The position numbers were made by a program, and so were the translations under genes. Below, in pieces: positions 25,441 to 32,625 of a DNA stretch of 64,000 bases (position 1 is its first letter; each line of letters begins with the position of its first letter). The DNA is from JAOUEA01 sp963821935 (lineage in GTDB: Bacteria; Actinomycetota; UBA4738; HRBIN12), in NCBI GenBank assembly GCA_963821935.1, contig CAWGFM010000005.1:1302001-1366000 (forward strand). The letters are read 5' to 3'. Below the pieces are notes generated by a model. It had not been told where the DNA came from, ran no database searches, and saw only the letters and a program-made list of their open reading frames with translations.

Positions 25441-26344
25441 GTGTCCTCCCGCACCCGAGCCTAGACCGAGCGCGGCCCGACGGGAAGCGCTCCTCGCCTG
25501 GTACCGGCCGCGCACCCGGGCTTACCCGTGGCGCAGCCGGCGCCCCGACCCGTACGCGGTCCTCGTGAGCGAGGTCATGTTGCAGCAGACCCAGGCCTCA
25601 CGGGTGGTTCCCGCCTTCGAAGCGTTCATGGAACGGTTCCCCACGGTGGACGCGTTGGCCACGGCGCCATTGGCCGATGTGATCCGGGCATGGGGAGGGC
25701 TGGGGTACCCGCGACGCGCCGCGGCCCTGCACGCAGCGGCACTCGTCGTGGAGGGCGAACACGGTGGCCAGGTTCCGAGCGAGCCGGTCGCCCTTCGCCG
25801 ACTGCCGGGTGTGGGTGAGTACACCGCTGCCGCGGTGGCGAGCCTGGGGTACGGGCGCCCGGTCGCTGCCGTCGACACCAACGTGCGGCGGATCGTGGCT
25901 CGTGCCGTGCACGGCGTCGATCCAGACGACGTCGCAGCGTCACGACTCCGGGAGGACGCGCAGGCTTGGCTCGATCCGCATGATCCCGCGTCCTGGAACC
26001 AGGCCCTGATGGACCTGGGACGCACGGTCTGCCGCCCGGCTCCGCGCTGTGAGCTGTGTCCGATGGGGACGTGGTGCCGGTTCGCCGCGTCGGGCCGCCG
26101 AGGGCGACCGTCCAGCCGGCGCCAGGCACGGTTCGAGGGGTCGCTCCGTCAGGTGCGGGGCGCGGTGCTGGCCTCCCTGCGGCAGCGCTCACCGCTGACC
26201 GTGACCGGCGTGACGACGGCGACGGGCTTCGAGCCCGACCGGGTGGTGGAGGCGATCCAGGGGCTGGCCCGGGACGGAGTCGTGGATGCGACGGAGGCGG
26301 CCTTGCAGGGTCGGCCGAGGGCTCGGGTTTCCCTGCCACGTTGA
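25439..26344 (+). CDS. mutY: A/G-specific adenine DNA glycosylase MutY, without NUDIX domain
   Basis: A 301-residue HhH-GPD DNA glycosylase that removes adenine opposite 8-oxoguanine. Visible are SEVMLQQTQ (catalytic Glu45), RLPGVGEYTAAAVAS (helix-hairpin-helix), AAVDTNVRRIVAR (Asp146) and an iron-sulphur loop with Cys198, 204, 207 and 213. The first spacing is C-x5-C, one shorter than the usual C-x6-C-x2-C-x5-C. The C-terminal 8-oxoG-recognition NUDIX-like domain is absent; instead there is a short winged-helix-like tail. The start is the only in-frame ATG near the domain. It overlaps the start of the divergent CBS gene, and no ribosome site is visible. Confidence 0.87.
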   Translation: MCPPAPEPRPSAARREALLAWYRPRTRAYPWRSRRPDPYAVLVSEVMLQQTQASRVVPAFEAFMERFPTVDALATAPLADVIRAWGGLGYPRRAAALHAAALVVEGEHGGQVPSEPVALRRLPGVGEYTAAAVASLGYGRPVAAVDTNVRRIVARAVHGVDPDDVAASRLREDAQAWLDPHDPASWNQALMDLGRTVCRPAPRCELCPMGTWCRFAASGRRGRPSSRRQARFEGSLRQVRGAVLASLRQRSPLTVTGVTTATGFEPDRVVEAIQGLARDGVVDATEAALQGRPRARVSLPR

Positions 26345-26370
26345 CTATCGGCACGTGCCGCCGGTATCGT
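26341..26370 (+). promoter_or_regulatory. Promoter of the znu operon (TTGACT-18-TATCGT)
   Basis: TTGACT (26341-26346) and TATCGT (26365-26370) are separated by 18 bases. Transcription would begin about 26377, a few bases before the ATG at 26383. The -35 box overlaps the mutY stop codon region, so the znu operon appears to have its own start signal. Confidence 0.6.
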
Positions 26371-26382
26371 GCTCTTATCGAG

Positions 26383-27327
26383 ATGAGAGCGATTCTTAGA
26401 ATCACCTGCGGGGTGGATCGCCCGTTCCTGGCGATCCTGGGTGTGCTCGCGTGTCTCGGGGCGGCATGCGCAGCGCCCGACGCCTCGCGACCCGAGGAGG
26501 GTGATGGGACGGTGACCGTCGCGGCCGCCGTGTCCCCGTTGGCCGAAGCCGCTCAGGTGATCGGCGGTGATTGCGTCGAGGTCGTCAACCTCACCCCACC
26601 GGGGGTCGAGCCACACGACCTGGAGCTCAGCCCCGATGACGTGGAGGCGATCGCGTCCGCGGGACTCGTGCTGTATCTGGGGTCGGGCTTCCAGCCGGCG
26701 CTCGAGGATGCGATCGGCGATGCCCAGGGCCGTGTGCTGGACGTCCTGACGCTGGTCGAGGCCGCGCCCGCAGCAGCTTCCGAGGCCGAGGAAGGTCTGG
26801 TCGCCGATCCGCACGTGTGGTTGGATCCGGCCCTGTGGGGCGGAGTGATGCGCGATCTTGCGAGCGCGATGGCCGAGGCTGCGCCTCAGGCGACCTGCGA
26901 CTTCTCTGCCAACGCCGACGCCTACGCCGCTGAGCTCTCGATGCTCGACGAGGAGTTCGCGGCGGGCCTCGGTGACTGCCGGGGAGACATCATCGTCACC
27001 AACCACGCTGCTTTCGGCTACCTCGCCGCCGCGTACGGGTTGACGCAGGAAGCCATCTCCGGGCTCCAGCCCGATGCCGAACCGACCCCCGAGCGGCTCG
27101 CAGAGCTTCAGGAGTTCGTTCGCTCGAGCGGGGTCACGACGGTCTTCAGCGAAGAGCTGGTGTCGCCCGAGGTGGCCCAGACACTGGCCGACGAGGCCGG
27201 TGTCGACACGGCCACGCTCAACACGCTGGAAGGGCTGACACCGGAACAGCTCGAGGCCGGCGAGGGGTACACTTCGGTCATGAGAACCAACCTCGATACG
27301 CTCCGGTCGGCCCTTGGCTGCTCCTGA
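26383..27327 (+). CDS. znuA: Zinc/manganese ABC transporter substrate-binding lipoprotein (ZnuA-like)
   Basis: A 314-residue cluster A-I solute-binding protein. A signal segment (FLAILGVLACLGAAC) may be cleaved as a lipoprotein. Metal ligands are His in GVEPHDLELSP, His in VADPHVWLDP, His in VTNHAAFGYLAAAYG and an acidic residue in VFSEELVSPEVA. The His-rich loop typical of some ZnuA proteins is replaced by an acidic Ala/Glu segment (APAAASEAEEG). It delivers zinc to the ZnuCB transporter. The ATG at 26383 lies close to the predicted transcription start; a GTG at 26413 is an alternative. The gene overlaps znuC by 14 bases. Confidence 0.88.
   Translation: MRAILRITCGVDRPFLAILGVLACLGAACAAPDASRPEEGDGTVTVAAAVSPLAEAAQVIGGDCVEVVNLTPPGVEPHDLELSPDDVEAIASAGLVLYLGSGFQPALEDAIGDAQGRVLDVLTLVEAAPAAASEAEEGLVADPHVWLDPALWGGVMRDLASAMAEAAPQATCDFSANADAYAAELSMLDEEFAAGLGDCRGDIIVTNHAAFGYLAAAYGLTQEAISGLQPDAEPTPERLAELQEFVRSSGVTTVFSEELVSPEVAQTLADEAGVDTATLNTLEGLTPEQLEAGEGYTSVMRTNLDTLRSALGCS
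26391..26403. promoter_or_regulatory. Perfect palindrome at the start of znuA, candidate Zur operator
   Basis: GATTCT-T-AGAATC is a perfect 6-base inverted repeat just downstream of the predicted transcription start. Its position, and zur being the last gene of the same operon, make it a candidate Zur site. It does not match the known actinobacterial Zur consensus well, so this is tentative. Confidence 0.4.
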
Positions 27328-28114
27328 CGCTCGAACGTCCCAGGCGGACGCTGCGACGGTGGTAGCGACCACACCGCTGTTGTCCGCCACGGCGGTCTCG
27401 TTCTCGTACGGACGATCGTCGGTGCTCGAGGACGTCTCGCTCCAGGTTCGCCCGGGCGAGTTCGTGGCGCTGGTGGGACCCAACGGTTCCGGCAAGTCGA
27501 CCCTGCTCAAGACCCTGCTCGGTTCCTTGCACCCGCGCTCGGGCACCGTCCGACTGTTCGGCGCCGACCCCACCGAGCTGCGCGACCCGTGGCGCCTGGG
27601 GTATGTCCCGCAGCGCCCCTCGCTGGCCTCAGAGGTCCCGGCCACGGTCGAGGAGATCGTGGCCACCGGCCGTCTGGCCCGCCGCGGATGGTGGCGAACC
27701 CCGTCACGCCAGGATCGGACCGCGGTCCGCCACGCGATGGAGTCCGTCGGTCTGGGCGACCTCGCCCAACGACCGATCAACCAGTTGTCGGGTGGGCAGC
27801 AGCAGCGTGTGTTCATCTCTCGAGCCTTCGCCAGCGAACCGGATCTGCTGGTGCTGGACGAGCCGATCGCGGGTGTCGACGCGGGCTCACAGAAGCAGTT
27901 CCGCGATTCGCTCGCCCACCTGGTGGCCGACCACGGCGCGGGCGTCCTGCTCGTCTCGCACGAGCTCTCGGCGGTGGCCCAGGACCTGGACCGTGTGATC
28001 GTCCTCAAGCACCGCGTCCTGTTCGACGGTCCGCCCTCGCAACTGGTGGCCGAAGGTGTGAACCTGGGCGTGCACCGCGAGGACCTGCCTCAGTGGCTGG
28101 AGGGTCTCACGTGA
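27314..28114 (+). CDS. znuC: Zinc ABC transporter ATP-binding protein (ZnuC-like)
   Basis: A 266-residue ABC ATPase. Walker A is VGPNGSGKST, the Q-loop is GYVPQRP, the signature NQLSGGQQQRVFISRA, Walker B LLVLDEPIAGVD and the switch His in LLVSHE. It energises import through ZnuB. The TTG at 27314 overlaps znuA; a GTG about 15 codons later would also keep the whole domain, so the first residues are uncertain. The stop is shared with the start region of znuB. Confidence 0.92.
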   Translation: MAAPDARTSQADAATVVATTPLLSATAVSFSYGRSSVLEDVSLQVRPGEFVALVGPNGSGKSTLLKTLLGSLHPRSGTVRLFGADPTELRDPWRLGYVPQRPSLASEVPATVEEIVATGRLARRGWWRTPSRQDRTAVRHAMESVGLGDLAQRPINQLSGGQQQRVFISRAFASEPDLLVLDEPIAGVDAGSQKQFRDSLAHLVADHGAGVLLVSHELSAVAQDLDRVIVLKHRVLFDGPPSQLVAEGVNLGVHREDLPQWLEGLT

Positions 28115-29013
28115 TGTTCGGTGTCGTCGCCGTCGCGTTGCCGTATCCCTTCGAACTGTCGTTCATGCAACGGGCGCTGGTCGCGAGCGTGGCCGTCGGG
28201 GTCTTCGCGCCCATGATCGGGACGTTCCTGGTCCAGAAGAAGATGTCGCTGATGGGCGACGGCATCGGCCACATCGCTTTCTCCGGCGTCGGGGCGGGAT
28301 TGCTGGCGGGCGTCTGGCCCATCTGGACCGCCCTGATCTTCGCCGTGGGTGGGTCGTTGGGTGTGGAATGGCTGCGGTCACGCCGGCGGGCGTCCGGCGA
28401 TCTCGCCCTGGCGCTCTTCTTCTACTCCGGTATCGCGTTGGGGGTCGTCCTGGCCAGCCTCGGCGGCGGCCTGAACGCCAGCATCCCCTTCCTGTTCGGT
28501 CAGCCCCTCACCGTGGATCGGGAGGGGGTCGCCGTCATCGTGGCGCTCGGTGCCCTCATCGTCGCGGCGATGCTGGCCCTGCGCCGTGTGCTGTTCGCCG
28601 TCGTCAGCGACGAAGAATGGGCACGGGTCGCCGGGTTGCCGGTGGGCACGGTGAGCAACGTGCTGGCGGTGCTCGTCGCCGTCGCGGTCGTGGCGGCCAT
28701 GCAGGTCGTCGGCATCCTGCTGATCGCGGCCATGATGGTGCTTCCCGTCGCGAGCGGTCAGCTCCTGGCCCGCTCGTTCCGCGGCACGATGCGATGTTCG
28801 GTGGCGATCGGTGTGGTGGCCAGCGTGGTGGGGCTCGCGGTCGCCCGGATCTGGGACCTCGCCCCCGGGGGGACGATCGTGTTGATCACGGGAGGAGCAT
28901 TCATGGTGATCGCGCTCGCGACACGCCGGCGCGGGAGCCCGGTCGTCCTGCCGGAACCGGGCGATCCGGGACACCTCGCCCCCGATCGCGCGCCGCATGA
29001 GGCGATCTCGTGA
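28114..29013 (+). CDS. znuB: Zinc ABC transporter permease (ZnuB-like)
   Basis: A 299-residue ABC-3 type permease with about eight membrane helices. It contains MQRALVASVAVGVFAPMIGTFLVQKKMSLMGDGIGH in two abutting blocks, the conserved family opening, and VGILLIAAMMVLPVASGQLLA, a coupling-loop region. A GGAGGG site lies 6 bases before a GTG (28111) and 9 before the ATG (28114); either works. The gene overlaps znuC by one base (TGATG) and its own stop overlaps the start of zur. Confidence 0.92.
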   Translation: MFGVVAVALPYPFELSFMQRALVASVAVGVFAPMIGTFLVQKKMSLMGDGIGHIAFSGVGAGLLAGVWPIWTALIFAVGGSLGVEWLRSRRRASGDLALALFFYSGIALGVVLASLGGGLNASIPFLFGQPLTVDREGVAVIVALGALIVAAMLALRRVLFAVVSDEEWARVAGLPVGTVSNVLAVLVAVAVVAAMQVVGILLIAAMMVLPVASGQLLARSFRGTMRCSVAIGVVASVVGLAVARIWDLAPGGTIVLITGGAFMVIALATRRRGSPVVLPEPGDPGHLAPDRAPHEAIS

Positions 29014-29456
29014 TGGCATCGGCTGCTCTCGACATGCACGAGATCGTGGGGGAGCGCCTCCGTGCGGTCGGCCAGCGGTACACCAGCAAGCGCCGGGACC
29101 TGGTCTCGATCCTCGAGCGCGCGCACCAGCCGCTGTCGACCGGAGAGATCGTGAGCGCCAGCGGTGGCCTGCCGCAGAGCTCGATCTATCGCAACCTGTC
29201 GGTGCTGGAGCACGCCGGTGTGGTCCGCCGCGTCATCACCGAGGAGGAGTTCGGGCGATACGAGCTCACCGAGGAGTTCACCGAGCACCACCATCACCTC
29301 ATCTGCTCGTCCTGCGGACGGGTCGAAGACGTCACGATCCCCGGTGAGTTCGAGTCCACCATGGACCGGGCGCTGGACCGGCTGGCGCGCCGCACCGGCT
29401 TCGCCAAGGTGAGCCATCGTCTCGATCTGATCGGCACGTGTCGCAACTGCGCGTGA
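29013..29456 (+). CDS. zur: Fur-family zinc uptake regulator (Zur-like)
   Basis: A 147-residue Fur-superfamily repressor. The winged helix has QPLSTGEIVSASGGLPQSSIYRNLSVLEHAGVV. HHHHLICSSCGRVEDV holds the sensory and structural metal sites, completed by the C-terminal GTCRNCA; the two C-x2-C pairs form the structural zinc site. Its place at the end of znuACB indicates Zur rather than Fur. It should repress the operon when zinc is sufficient. GTG at 29010 and ATG at 29013 are both possible starts, overlapping the znuB stop. Confidence 0.9.
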   Translation: MASAALDMHEIVGERLRAVGQRYTSKRRDLVSILERAHQPLSTGEIVSASGGLPQSSIYRNLSVLEHAGVVRRVITEEEFGRYELTEEFTEHHHHLICSSCGRVEDVTIPGEFESTMDRALDRLARRTGFAKVSHRLDLIGTCRNCA

Positions 29457-29483
29457 GTCGTCACACCTCTGGGGCGATGCCGA

Positions 29484-30179
29484 CTACGGCGTGAGATAGG
29501 GATCGGTGGGGGTCGGGATCGCTTCGACCGTGGACGCGTCGACCAGGATGTCTGCTCCCAGCGGGTAGATGGTGCCGGTCACGCGCACCCAGTCGTCGTC
29601 GGAGAACCTGCCGGGCGGCGCGTCCACCACCGTCACGTAACTGATCGTGGCGTCGGCGACGCAGCAGGTGATGACGAAGCGTGTCAGTTGGAACCGATCG
29701 CTCTGACCGGCGTCGAGGGTCACGAAGCCCTCCATCGTGACCTGTTCGCCGGCCCGCGCCCGAAGCGCGGCCGCCGCCGACCTGACCGATCGAGCGGCGG
29801 CGACGTCGACCATGTCGAGCGGTCCGCTCACGATCCGCGCGCTGGCGCCGATGCCCGCGGACGTGCTCCGGCGGTCCACCGCATAGGAGCCGAGGGTCGC
29901 GGGCGGCAGCGAGAGGAGCAGCACCACCGGCACGGCGATGAGGCCCAGCATCACGGTTTCCCGGGCACCGAGGTGCTCGGGACGTTCCACCCGCGCGCTG
30001 GCGAGGCGTCCGATAGCAGCGACGGTGGCCAGCACCGCACCGATGGGCACCAGCCACGCCGTTCGGGTCGACAGGTAGAGCGTCGTTCGGCCGGCCGACC
30101 AGATGAACCAGAACAGGCCGGCCCATGCCCCCAGCGCGGCGGCCACGGCGACACGGGCTGGACTCCACCGTCGCCTCAT
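29484..30179 (-). CDS. TIGR03943/DUF1980 family putative permease partner
   Basis: A 231-residue protein with two or more N-terminal membrane segments (VAVAAALGAWAGLFWFIWSAG, AWLVPIGAVLATVAAIGRL, VMLGLIAVPVVLLLSLPPA) and a soluble C-terminal domain with VTMEGFVTLD, FVITCCVADATI and WVRVTGTIYP. This matches the TIGR03943 family, usually encoded with YraQ/DUF318 permeases. The paired cysteines in TCCVAD may bind metal. The ATG overlaps the stop of the permease gene (ATGA). It converges with zur. A role in metal homeostasis is suggested by position only. Confidence 0.82.
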   Translation of the reverse strand: MRRRWSPARVAVAAALGAWAGLFWFIWSAGRTTLYLSTRTAWLVPIGAVLATVAAIGRLASARVERPEHLGARETVMLGLIAVPVVLLLSLPPATLGSYAVDRRSTSAGIGASARIVSGPLDMVDVAAARSVRSAAAALRARAGEQVTMEGFVTLDAGQSDRFQLTRFVITCCVADATISYVTVVDAPPGRFSDDDWVRVTGTIYPLGADILVDASTVEAIPTPTDPYLTP

Positions 30180-31207
30180 CCGAACACCACCTGAACCCAG
30201 AGCGTGAGCGCCAACGTGGTGGCGCCGACCCCGATGACCACCGTGCGGAAGAACCCGCGCTCGAAGGTGCCCAGGTACAAGGCGCCGAGCTTGAGGTCCA
30301 CCATCGGCCCGAACACCAGGAACGCCAACTGGGCTGCCGGACCGAACGCGGTGAACGAGGCGGCGACGAAGGCGTCGGATTCCGAGCACAACGACATGAC
30401 GAAGGCCAGACCCATCATGGCGACCAGGCTCAGCACCGGCAGGGAGGCCACTCCGTCGATGATCGATTGCGGCACGAAGGTTTGGACCGCCGCCGCGATC
30501 GCAGCCCCAGCGATGAGGAACCGCGCCATGAACACGACGTCACCCGACCAATGCCCGAAGAACCGACGCCAGCGCGTTTCCTCACCGGGGACCTCACGTG
30601 TGTCGGGGCCGGTCTCACGGCGACGAACGAGCTGGTCGCCCCGAAGTGCGCCCACGACCCAGCCCACCGCCATCGCCACGATGAAGCCGAGCGCCAGGCG
30701 GCCCAGCACCATGACCCACAGCGTGTCGCGGCCGCGATAAGCCACGAACGTCGACGCGATGACCACGGGGTTCACGATGGGAGCGGCCAGCATGAACGTG
30801 ATGGCGGCGCCCGGCGACAGACCCTTCGTCGCCAGGCGGCGTGCCACGGGCACGGATCCGCACTCGCAGACGGGGAAGGCCATACCCGCCGCCGCTGCGG
30901 CCGGCAGCTGCAGGGTGCGAGGAAGCCGTCCGATCTTCGCGAAGGCGGACGACGGGACGAGCACCTCGATCGCGGCCGAGACCACGGCGCCCAGGAAGAT
31001 GAAGGGCATGGCTTCCACCAGCAACGAGCCGAAGACGATCAGCAGGTTGCGGGCCCACCCGATCCGGTCCGGTTCGATCAGGCGCACCGCCACGGCGACG
31101 GCGACCAGCCCCAGCACCACCGCAGCCCCCGCGCGACCCGCGCCACCGGTCCGCGGCGCCGGCCGAGAGCGACGGGAATGCGGTGCTCGTTCGACGTCGA
31201 CGGCCAT
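30176..31207 (-). CDS. YraQ/DUF318 family permease
   Basis: A 343-residue membrane protein with about eight helices. The family signature FPVCECGSVPVARRLATKG is present, as are FMLAAPIVNPVVIASTF and GLAFVMSLCSESDAFVAASF. The cysteines in CECGS and SLCSES are the characteristic conserved pair. Members are thought to move small ions or solutes, and many are metal-regulated, but no substrate is firmly established. It overlaps by one base the stop of the phosphatase-superfamily gene upstream and by four bases the TIGR03943 gene downstream. Confidence 0.88.
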   Translation of the reverse strand: MAVDVERAPHSRRSRPAPRTGGAGRAGAAVVLGLVAVAVAVRLIEPDRIGWARNLLIVFGSLLVEAMPFIFLGAVVSAAIEVLVPSSAFAKIGRLPRTLQLPAAAAAGMAFPVCECGSVPVARRLATKGLSPGAAITFMLAAPIVNPVVIASTFVAYRGRDTLWVMVLGRLALGFIVAMAVGWVVGALRGDQLVRRRETGPDTREVPGEETRWRRFFGHWSGDVVFMARFLIAGAAIAAAVQTFVPQSIIDGVASLPVLSLVAMMGLAFVMSLCSESDAFVAASFTAFGPAAQLAFLVFGPMVDLKLGALYLGTFERGFFRTVVIGVGATTLALTLWVQVVFG

Positions 31208-32559
31208 CAGCAGTACCTGGAGAACGAGACCGCGAACGAGGGGAACGTGTCCGCGAACAGGGCTTCGCCATCGGGTGTGCGAGCGGCGCCCATGGCGGTG
31301 GCGACGGCAGCGGCCGTGATCGAGCGTTCCGCAGCGGCGTTGCGATCCAGGAACAAGCCTCCGCTGCCGGCCGCGGCGATGACCGGCGCTCCCAGGCGTG
31401 CCTCGGCCTGTTCGACGAGGTCGTCCGCGCTCATCGCGGCGGGGCTCGCCGCGCTCCCCGTCGCGGTGATCACGAAGCTAGCGAACGGGCTGCCAGCTCG
31501 CACCACGCGCACGAGCTGGCGGGTCATCCGGTCCATGTCGGGGATGGAGCCCTCGATCACGACACCGATGACGCCGGGACCGGGGTCCGATCCGGAGCCG
31601 CCGCGCAGCAGCGAGGCGACGGCGGGCAGCGGTCGTCGAGCGATGATCACGTCGTCGCGGTCGTGCTCGCTCGCGTACCAGCCGTCGCCGATCAGGCCTC
31701 GGTCGGAGGTTTCGGTCAAGACCCCCGCGACCCGCGCACGCTGATCCGTCGCCGCGTCAAGTTCGTCCGCCAGCGTCGCGATCACGGAGGTGGGCGCTCG
31801 CCTCGACCACGCGCGTGCGACCGTGCCATCGTCCGCGCGGAGCGTCGTGCCGGTGATGCCGTGCTGGCTCGGGACCCCGCCGGTGCCGATCGTGGTGAGC
31901 GTGGCCGCGGGGTCGATGGGGAGTGAGCCCGTCGTGCCCTCGAGCGTGCCGCTCGCGTCGACCAGCGAGCGCAGGAAGGGCCACGCACCAGGCGCGCCCT
32001 CGAGATCCGTCGACCCGACGCCTTTCCACACCACCTGCACGACGAGGGGCGGCGAGGCGCTGCCGATCACCATGCCGTCGGCGACGCCCGGCGCGGGCGT
32101 TCCTGTGCGCACGTCGGGATGCGGCATCCGGAAGCCGATCGCCTGCGCCAGCGTCGGTGCGATCTGGTCCGTTCCCGTGCCGTCGGGAGGCGCCGAGCCG
32201 GTGAAGCCGCCACCGAAGAACACGATCGGCACTCGGGTGTCGTTCAACGCTCCGCGTCCATGGACCAACGGGGGCTCGACCGAAGGCCACGGAACCTCCA
32301 CATCGGCCGCCACCGACGTCGCCACACCCGGTGTTTCACCGCTGGTGACCCCGAGTGCATCGGGGGAGCGACCCTCACGGAACCCAGCGGCGATCGCGGC
32401 GCGCACCGGCGCAGGAAGTGGGCAGAACGGCACGATGGCGGCGGTGGCCTCGGTGGTCGTGCAGCTCTGACCGATGCAGAAGGCCCTGAGCGCGACGGCC
32501 GGGAGGGCCACCAGCGCCAGCACGACGAGCAACGATGCGAGGCGGCGGCCGGTGGGCAC
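31207..32559 (-). CDS. Degenerate alkaline-phosphatase-superfamily protein with permuted motif order
   Basis: A 450-residue exported protein with an N-terminal signal/anchor (LASLLVVLALVALPAVALRAF). It is a paralogue of the divergent gene at 32626: both have VPIVFFGGG / VPMLWYGPG, QIAPTLAQ / DIAPTEAE, then AWPFLRSL / SWPFLKSL and TIGTGGVPSQHGITG / TIGTGAFPMTHGITG in the same order. The catalytic residues are missing here. The first metal Asp is Lys in VVWKGVG, the Thr nucleophile position is Ala in PAATLTTIG, and neither the DxxxH nor the DH pair is found. It is probably a non-catalytic binding or regulatory partner. TAGCGT lies 6 bases before the GTG, a leaderless arrangement. Confidence 0.75.
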   Translation of the reverse strand: MPTGRRLASLLVVLALVALPAVALRAFCIGQSCTTTEATAAIVPFCPLPAPVRAAIAAGFREGRSPDALGVTSGETPGVATSVAADVEVPWPSVEPPLVHGRGALNDTRVPIVFFGGGFTGSAPPDGTGTDQIAPTLAQAIGFRMPHPDVRTGTPAPGVADGMVIGSASPPLVVQVVWKGVGSTDLEGAPGAWPFLRSLVDASGTLEGTTGSLPIDPAATLTTIGTGGVPSQHGITGTTLRADDGTVARAWSRRAPTSVIATLADELDAATDQRARVAGVLTETSDRGLIGDGWYASEHDRDDVIIARRPLPAVASLLRGGSGSDPGPGVIGVVIEGSIPDMDRMTRQLVRVVRAGSPFASFVITATGSAASPAAMSADDLVEQAEARLGAPVIAAAGSGGLFLDRNAAAERSITAAAVATAMGAARTPDGEALFADTFPSFAVSFSRYC

Positions 32560-32625
32560 GACACCACGCTACCGGCCGATCCTCGGGTTGTCGTTCCCGC
32601 GTGGCGTAGTGTTTCCTCTGTCGCC

